Below are positions 7,374-11,902 of a stretch of DNA of 11,902 nt, piece after piece; positions within the stretch are counted from its first letter, which is position 1, and each line of letters begins with the position of its first letter. The translations under genes and the position numbers were made by a program. The stretch is taken from contig JAJPZL010000223.1 of NCBI GenBank assembly GCA_021204375.1, positions 1-11,902 on the forward strand, in the 5' to 3' direction. Under the pieces are notes generated by a model that had not been told where the DNA came from, did no database searches, and saw only the letters and a list, made by a program, of their open reading frames with translations. This DNA is from Bacteroides sp. (GTDB lineage: Bacteria; Bacteroidota; Bacteroidia; Bacteroidales; Bacteroidaceae).

Positions 7374-8633
7374 ATGAATGCAAATGTTCTGGATAAACTG
7401 AAAATATTAGCTGAGTCGGCTAAATATGATGTATCCTGTGCTTCGAGCGGAGCGAGTCGTTCGGCCCGCAAGGATGGAATAGGGAATGCATCCGGATGGG
7501 GCATTTGCCATAGTTTCTCTGAGGATGGTCGTTGTATCTCTCTGCTTAAGATCATGCTTACCAATCATTGTATATACGATTGTGCTTATTGCGTGAATCG
7601 CCGTAGTAATGATTTGCCGAGAGCTACTCTGGCGGTATCGGAACTGGTAGAGCTTACTATTGAGTTTTATCGCCGGAATTATATTGAAGGGCTCTTCCTG
7701 AGTTCGGGGGTTGTACGTACTCCCGATTATACCATGGAGCGGTTGGTGCGTGTAGTAAAAGATCTGCGCCAGGTACATCGCTTTAATGGATATATACACC
7801 TGAAAAGTATTCCGGGAGCAAGCAGGGAACTGGTGAATGAAGCTGGTCTGTATGCGGATCGTCTGAGTGTAAATATTGAGATACCGAATGAGGAAAGCCT
7901 GAAACTGCTGGCTCCTGAAAAAGACTTTTAAAGCATTTATAAACCAATGAGTTATATTCAGCAGGGTGCGTTGGAGAGTGCGGAAGAGCGGAAACGTTAC
8001 CGGAAGGCTTCCCGGTTTGCTCCGGTCGGCCAGAGTACCCAGATGATTGTGGGGGCTACTGCTAAAACGGATAAGGATATTCTTTATCTCTCTTCTGCTT
8101 TGCACAGTCGTCCTACCATGAAACGGGTCTACTACTCAGGCTATGTATCGGTCAATGAAAGGGATGAGCGGTTGCCGCTTTTGAAACAACCTCCTTTGGT
8201 GAGGGAGAACAGGCTTTATCAGGCAGACTGGCTGATGCGTTTTTATCAGTTTAAGGTGGATGAAATAGTGGATGATGCCTATCCGGAGCTGGATCTGGAG
8301 ATTGATCCGAAACTCTCCTGGGCACTGCGTCATCCGGAGCATTTTCCGGTGGATATTAACCGGGCTAAGTATGAGATGTTACTGCGTGTACCGGGTATCG
8401 GAGTGAAGTCTGCTAAATTGATCGTTGCTTCCCGGCGTTTTTCCAGGTTGGGTAGTTACCAGTTGAAGAAGATTGGGGTGGTGATGAAGAAAGCACAATA
8501 TTTTATTACCTGTAGTGAGCTTGGTAACCGTACGGTTCAGGAGTTGCATCCGGAAACTATCCGGAGATTATTGATCCCTCAACCTAAAAAGAGGATGGAC
8601 GACCGGCAGTTGAAACTTGTTTTTACGGAATAA
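7374..8633 (+). pseudogene. Putative DNA modification/repair radical SAM protein (TIGR03916-type), split by an in-frame TAA
   Basis: The first half (7374-7928, 185 aa) carries the 4Fe-4S radical SAM motif CIYDCAYC (Cys66, Cys70, Cys73). The second half (from the TAA to 8633) ends with a helix-hairpin-helix DNA-binding segment, VPGIGVKSAKLIVASRR, at about residues 340-356 of the joined 419-codon protein. This family is annotated as a putative DNA repair/modification enzyme and usually travels with a TIGR03915 protein, as here. A TAA at 7929-7931 interrupts the same frame: EKDF, stop, SIYKPM. The expected codon is probably AAA or CAA, and the flanking sequence is well conserved. ATG 7947 could start the second fragment as a separate peptide, but the fold would be split inside the radical SAM barrel. 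I chose ATG 7374 (MNANVLDKLK) because relatives begin there. An upstream in-frame ATG at 7311 would translate the T10 tract. Confidence 0.85.
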
Positions 8634-8637
8634 AGAG

Positions 8638-9375
8638 ATGGTTGTATTTCAGTACGATAAAAGTTTTGAGGGGCTGTTGACCGGTATCTTCGATGCCTAT
8701 TTCCGCAGGACTTTTCCGGATCTCCTGATAGGAGAGCGGGAGAATCTGCCTCTTTTTTACGATGAGGTGTTTTTGGTGACTACGGATGAGGAGAAATCGG
8801 GACGGGTATGGAAAGGTATAGAAAAGAAATTATCCGGATCGGCTCTCTCCTGTATTACGTTGGGATGGCTTTCTGAAACAGAGGGGGTAGATATGTTGCT
8901 TTTCCGCTATATCAGGAAAGTATTGGATCATACACACTCGATTAAACTTAATTTTGGCGATCCGGATGTGCTGGAATTAACTAAAATAGCTAAAAAGGTA
9001 TCTGCAGAGCGGCACAGGGTCATGCAGTTTGCCCGTTTCCAGAAGACAAGTGATGGAATATATTTTGCTCCCTTCCGTCCGGATCACAATGTATTATCGT
9101 TGGTACTTCCTTATTTTAAGGATCGGTTTGCCGACCAGAAATGGATTGTATACGATCTGAAGAGTGGGTTTGGCTTTTTCTATGATCTGCAGGAGGTGAC
9201 GGAAATAACTTTTGATGAAAAGTCAGGGCAGCTTTTTGCTGGTGTATTGGATGAATCGGTGATTGATAAGGAAGAGAAGCTGTTCCAGCAGATGTGGAAA
9301 ACATATTTTAAATCGATTGCCATTAAAGAGCGGATCAATCCGAAACTTCATCGGCAGCATATGCCGGTGCGTTAA
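8638..9375 (+). CDS. TIGR03915-type DNA metabolism protein (DUF4130-like), last ~10 residues lost to a TAA
   Basis: The 245-residue product resembles the 'probable DNA metabolism protein' family, the standard partner of the radical SAM protein encoded just upstream. Landmarks are MVVFQYDKSFEGLLTGIFDAY in two stretches (1-10, 11-21), HRVMQFARF near 127-135, FAPFRPDHNVL and the C-terminal HRQHMP. The biochemical activity is not established, and a role in DNA repair is inferred from the partnership. The ATG at 8638 lies 4 nt after the radical SAM stop and matches the usual family N-terminus, so I prefer it over an in-frame ATG at 8617 that overlaps the upstream gene. The TAA at 9373-9375 falls where relatives read a Tyr/Phe. 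Beyond it the frame continues WKYLTEKQGG to a TGA at 9406-9408, which looks like the original C-terminus. Losing ten residues may or may not inactivate it. Confidence 0.8.
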   Translation: MVVFQYDKSFEGLLTGIFDAYFRRTFPDLLIGERENLPLFYDEVFLVTTDEEKSGRVWKGIEKKLSGSALSCITLGWLSETEGVDMLLFRYIRKVLDHTHSIKLNFGDPDVLELTKIAKKVSAERHRVMQFARFQKTSDGIYFAPFRPDHNVLSLVLPYFKDRFADQKWIVYDLKSGFGFFYDLQEVTEITFDEKSGQLFAGVLDESVIDKEEKLFQQMWKTYFKSIAIKERINPKLHRQHMPVR

Positions 9376-9416
9376 TGGAAGTATCTTACGGAGAAACAGG
9401 GTGGGTGATTGTTCTT

Positions 9417-9734
9417 TCAAAAGGACTCTGTTTCCTTCATATAGCTACACCGGGCCATATCTACCCGGCTATTCTTTTTAAAGGGTACTCCTTCTTCTTC
9501 GAGTAGGCTTCGTTGCTCTTTCCAGCCGGGTGCTAATCTTCCCTGGCTGTTTACTACCCGGTGGCAGGGAACATAGGGAGTACCGGGAGAGAGTTTCATG
9601 GCACGGCCTACACGACGTGAGTATTGGGGAGTACCCAGCAAACGGGCGATCTCTCCGTAGGTGATCACTTTGTCGGCAGGGATATCTCTAACTACCTGGT
9701 ATACTTCTTCGTTAAATTTGTCTGTTTCTGTCAT
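9417..9734 (-). CDS. MGMT-like single-domain methylated-DNA cysteine methyltransferase / alkyltransferase-like protein
   Basis: The 105-residue product consists only of the DNA-binding/active-site domain of O6-alkylguanine-DNA alkyltransferases. The helix-turn-helix region reads KVITYGEIARLLGTPQYSRRVGRAM (22-46, from two adjacent stretches), and the active-site motif PCHRVV has its cysteine at residue 57. Alkyltransferase-like (ATL) proteins are about this long but lack that Cys, whereas this one keeps it and might still accept alkyl groups. The N-terminal domain of full MGMT/Ogt proteins is absent. A short Lys/Arg/Cys-containing tail (from about residue 86) follows the conserved part. The start at 9734 lies 2 nt after the stop of the upstream Fpg-like gene, and an in-frame ATG at 9752 would overlap it by 16 nt. 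The gene's 3' end faces that of the TIGR03915 gene. Confidence 0.82.
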   Translation of the reverse strand: MTETDKFNEEVYQVVRDIPADKVITYGEIARLLGTPQYSRRVGRAMKLSPGTPYVPCHRVVNSQGRLAPGWKEQRSLLEEEGVPFKKNSRVDMARCSYMKETESF

Positions 9735-9736
9735 GA

Positions 9737-10573
9737 TCAGAGCGGTTGGCATTCGGGACAGTAATAGATACTTCCGCCCAGGTAGTTCTCTTTACGGATG
9801 GTATCTCCGCAACGGATACATGCTTTTCCGGCACTTTTGGAAGAGAGCTGTACGTGGTAATTGCCTGGATTTCCAAAGAGGTCTGTCTCTGTATCTCTTC
9901 CTTTGGATTGATAGATATCCCTGAGAGTATTATGAAGAGTCCTGTATAGGTTGTTCCTCTCTTCCGGAGGGATCTCTTTTACTTTCTTTTTAGGATGAAG
10001 GCCTGCATAATAAAGAATATCCTGTAATACTCCGTTACCTACTCCCGGAATGGTTTGTTCAGTGGCTAAGCAGGCTTTGATCGATTTTTTCTGCCTCTCT
10101 TCTGCATCGATCATGGAACGAAAATATGGAAGGGCAAAGGCATCTAACATCACTTGCGGCTTTTCTACGGCTGTATGATAGTAAGCAGCGATAGGGGCAT
10201 TGAACTCATCATTCAGAATGGTAAAGATCCCTCCATACATACGCACGGAAGCGATCAGGCAACTTTCGTCTTCAAAGGCTACCAGTAATTGGTATTTATT
10301 GGGTAATTTCTTTCCGGGAGCCAGATACCGGAGATTGACCCCATCGGTAAAAACAAGCCTGGCCTCTTCTGCCCGGATCTCGACCATGCCCCCTTGTGAG
10401 ATAGCATGGTCGATTCTTTTTCCGGAAAGGCGGTATATGAAATCTTCGGGTTCTCCGTAATAAAATGTGAATTTATGAGGCGTATAGTGGCTGATAACAT
10501 CGGTAATCACTTTTCCTTTTATCACCTCATTCAGCTGGTCGGCCAGGAACAGGGCTTCGGGTGCTTCGATCAT
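9737..10573 (-). CDS. Fpg/Nei-like DNA glycosylase-fold protein with altered catalytic residues
   Basis: The 278-residue product has the Fpg/Nei architecture: an N-terminal beta-sandwich, a helix-2turns-helix region (IKACLATEQTIPGVGNGVLQ, 165-184, continuing to HPKKK), and a C-terminal zinc finger with Cys252, Cys255, Cys272 and Cys275. Enzymes of this family remove oxidised bases and cut abasic sites. Canonical members start with PE after the Met, using Pro2 as nucleophile. Here residue 2 is Ile and Glu3 is kept. The conserved beta-sandwich Lys (RRGK in Fpg) aligns with Gly in SQGGMVEI (59-66), and the zinc-finger Arg (GR-S/T) reads GGS (266-268). I recall similar Bacteroidales proteins annotated as endonuclease VIII, so this is a family trait and not damage. 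Activity is therefore uncertain. It lies 26 nt downstream of the lytic transglycosylase gene and 2 nt upstream of the MGMT-like gene. Confidence 0.82.
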   Translation of the reverse strand: MIEAPEALFLADQLNEVIKGKVITDVISHYTPHKFTFYYGEPEDFIYRLSGKRIDHAISQGGMVEIRAEEARLVFTDGVNLRYLAPGKKLPNKYQLLVAFEDESCLIASVRMYGGIFTILNDEFNAPIAAYYHTAVEKPQVMLDAFALPYFRSMIDAEERQKKSIKACLATEQTIPGVGNGVLQDILYYAGLHPKKKVKEIPPEERNNLYRTLHNTLRDIYQSKGRDTETDLFGNPGNYHVQLSSKSAGKACIRCGDTIRKENYLGGSIYYCPECQPL

Positions 10574-10599
10574 GGTTGTGTATTATCTGGTTGTGTTAT

Positions 10600-11596
10600 T
10601 CAGGGTGCGATCCAGTTCTTATTATGTACCGGGATTTGATTGGGATCATAGTGCATACCTTCCTGGGTTGGGATGTGAAGTGTATAAGTGCGGCCGGTCT
10701 TGTTTTCCAGACTGGTACTTCTTAACCAGGGGTTGGCATCTATGAGTTGATAATAGGTAATACCTTTATCTTTGGCGTAACGGGCCAGGTCGGCAATACT
10801 TGTTTTAACTGTTATCTTCTCATAAGGAATGGGAGGATAGAGCTGGTCTGCCCTGAGAATAAATCCGAATTTTGCAGGATCTGAAAAGAACTGTTTGGCA
10901 GCTATGATACGGAACATATAACGTACAGTCTCTTCTACCAACCAGAGGTCCATAGCGGATGTAACCTCTTGTTTACTGAGTTCGGAGGATATTCTTCCTT
11001 TTCCGGCATTGTAAGAGGCAGCTACGGTGAGCCAGTCTCCGTAACGGCTATAGGCATCTTTAAGATATTTACAGGCTGCTACAGTCGCTTTTTCTACATG
11101 GTAACGTTCATCTATATTTTTATTGACTTCCAGTCCGTACTCCCGCCCTGTGGCTTCCATAAATTGCCAGAGTCCTGCTGCGCCGGCAGAGGAGCGGGCG
11201 AAGGGATTCAGGTTATTTTCAATGACCATCAGGTATTTAAAATCGTCGGGTATACCATTTTCTTTCAGGATGGGTTCAATGACCGGAAAGTAACGGTTAG
11301 CACGTTTGATCATCAGCAAAGTGGTAGAGTGCATATAGCTGAAAGCCATAAGTTCTCTATCCATTCTTTCCCGGAGATCGTAGCGTTGAAGATCCACATC
11401 TTGTCCTGCGAACTCTACACTGGCAGGAACTGTAGGAGGAACTACCGGTGCTACTTCTCCCGGTGAATGTATATAGGTTACTGCAGGAGTACCGGCACTC
11501 TCTTTTGTTACGGGAGAGGATCCTGTAAGGATGGAGAGTACAGCTACAGTAGCGATCAGTACACAGGAAATAAGAAGGTTAAAACGGTTTTTTCAT
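10600..11596 (-). CDS. Lytic transglycosylase (SLT/MltD-like), start codon frameshifted by an A-tract
   Basis: The product would cleave peptidoglycan glycan strands in the periplasm. The SLT domain shows the catalytic Glu in LMVIENNLNP, then SSAGAAGLWQFMEATGREYGL and the AASYNAGKGRI block. A C-terminal segment (SIADLARYAKDKGITYYQLI onward) looks like a LysM-type cell-wall-binding region. The uninterrupted frame offers only a GTG at 11397, which would lack any export signal. Upstream in the same frame lies an obvious signal segment (NRFNLLISCVLIATVAVLSI), preceded by ATG 11596 and six A residues (11588-11593 on the plus strand) that put the ATG out of frame. One A fewer would give MKNRFN and a 331-residue protein with catalytic Glu near residue 126. 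As read, the ATG frame stops after five codons. It follows the pyridoxamine-oxidase-like gene by 40 nt. Confidence 0.78.
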
Positions 11597-11636
11597 CTTT
11601 TTCAATATTTAAGCGAAAAATGATGAAAGATGGGTA

Positions 11637-11902
11637 TTATATCCGTTTGCATTTACCGGTGATCTCTGTTACATCCATCCGTAGGATACGGGTGCGATGA
11701 AAAGATCTGGCAGCGTATTGCAAACCGGTCGTTTTGTCGTTGGGGGAATGCTTCTCGAGCAACAGGACCAGGGCTTCCATCCCTTCCTGCTCAGATAGTT
11801 GCATATTCATTTCTCCTTTGAGTATAATACTTTCATATTCTGTAGTAAACTGGTTGGATATAACCCTGGTTTTACCTACTACACAAAAGGAGACTGAAAT
11901 AC
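11637..11902 (-). CDS. Pyridoxamine 5'-phosphate oxidase-like flavoprotein, partial (5' end beyond the window)
   Basis: The last 87 codons of a minus-strand gene are present, ending in TAA at 11637-11639. Readable landmarks are VSFCVVGKTRVISNQFTTEY near the window edge, ESIILKGEMNM, MEALVLLLEKHSPNDK, and a C-terminus with YAARSFHRT, LRMDVTEITGK and CKRI. These match the pyridoxamine-phosphate-oxidase-like, FMN-binding split-barrel proteins common in Bacteroidales (NimA-related group). The substrate is unknown: relatives are annotated either as PNPOx-like or as nitroimidazole-reductase-like, and the missing N-terminal half prevents a finer call. It is the first visible gene of the minus-strand unit leading to the lytic transglycosylase. 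Confidence 0.8.
   Translation of the reverse strand, partial: ISVSFCVVGKTRVISNQFTTEYESIILKGEMNMQLSEQEGMEALVLLLEKHSPNDKTTGLQYAARSFHRTRILRMDVTEITGKCKRI

Noticed and set aside
7407..8105. A 232-codon minus-strand open frame opposite the radical SAM gene.
   Set aside because: Composition is low in recognisable motifs and it lies wholly opposite a well-conserved gene. It is an antisense shadow.
8617..8637. ATG 8617 as the start of the TIGR03915-type gene.
   Set aside because: It overlaps the upstream gene by 17 bases and adds a non-family leader. ATG 8638 gives the usual MxVFxYDKxFEGLL start.
2504..9375. A variant genetic code in which TAA is read as an amino acid, suggested by three in-frame TAA codons.
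   Set aside because: TAA is also the natural terminator of btuB, btuF, btuD, the GNAT gene and the radical SAM gene, each at the family-expected end, so reassignment would fuse or extend them.
10969..11700. Plus-strand open frames (10969-11466, 11467-11700) opposite the transglycosylase and oxidase genes.
   Set aside because: The minus-strand proteins show clear SLT and PNPOx-like motifs; the plus frames show none.
1..11902. Mobile elements, CRISPR arrays, tRNA genes or long repeats.
   Set aside because: No spaced direct repeats, transposase motifs, terminal inverted repeats or cloverleaf sequences were seen, and base composition is even across the window.

Overview
The window looks like the chromosome of a Bacteroidales bacterium (Bacteroides/Parabacteroides-like). 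Reasons: a vitamin B12 locus that includes a surface lipoprotein of the BtuG type, promoter elements of the Bacteroidetes TAnnTTTG kind, starts without strong Shine-Dalgarno sequences, a lipoprotein with an acidic surface-export-like signal, and protein sequences that read like Bacteroidales family members. GC content is intermediate and similar throughout. I see no mobile element, tRNA, rRNA or CRISPR array.

Layout. Bases 1-140 hold the end of an unseen upstream unit and its hairpin terminator. Bases 189-482 hold a promoter -7 element, a cobalamin riboswitch aptamer (198-360) and a leader whose last hairpin pairs with the btuB start codon. A plus-strand B12 uptake operon follows: btuB (outer-membrane TonB-dependent receptor), btuG (surface B12-capture lipoprotein, broken here), btuF (binding lipoprotein), btuC (permease), btuD (ATPase) and a small GNAT-like acetyltransferase. 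After a 238-bp gap with its own -7 element and an attenuator-like hairpin plus T10 tract comes a second plus-strand unit: a radical SAM/helix-hairpin-helix DNA repair protein (TIGR03916-type, split by an in-frame TAA) and its usual TIGR03915-type partner. Facing these on the minus strand are, in transcription order, a pyridoxamine-phosphate-oxidase-like protein (cut by the window end), a lytic transglycosylase, an Fpg/Nei-like protein and a methylguanine-methyltransferase-like protein.

How they work together. BtuB and BtuG would capture B12 at the cell surface and move it across the outer membrane, BtuF would pass it to BtuCD at the inner membrane, and the riboswitch would shut the operon off when cobalamin is plentiful. 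The right half contains four genes with links to DNA repair (radical SAM/HhH protein, TIGR03915 protein, MGMT-like protein, Fpg/Nei-like protein) in two convergent pairs only a few bases apart.

Most notable overall: four genes (btuG, the radical SAM gene, its partner, the lytic transglycosylase) carry five small lesions that break otherwise well-conserved reading frames: two homopolymer frameshifts and three in-frame TAA codons. This means either recent gene decay or sequence/assembly error, and raw reads would decide. I did not find a clearly new system. The nearest candidates are the two leader regulatory elements, the convergent repair cluster and the Fpg-like protein lacking canonical catalytic residues.
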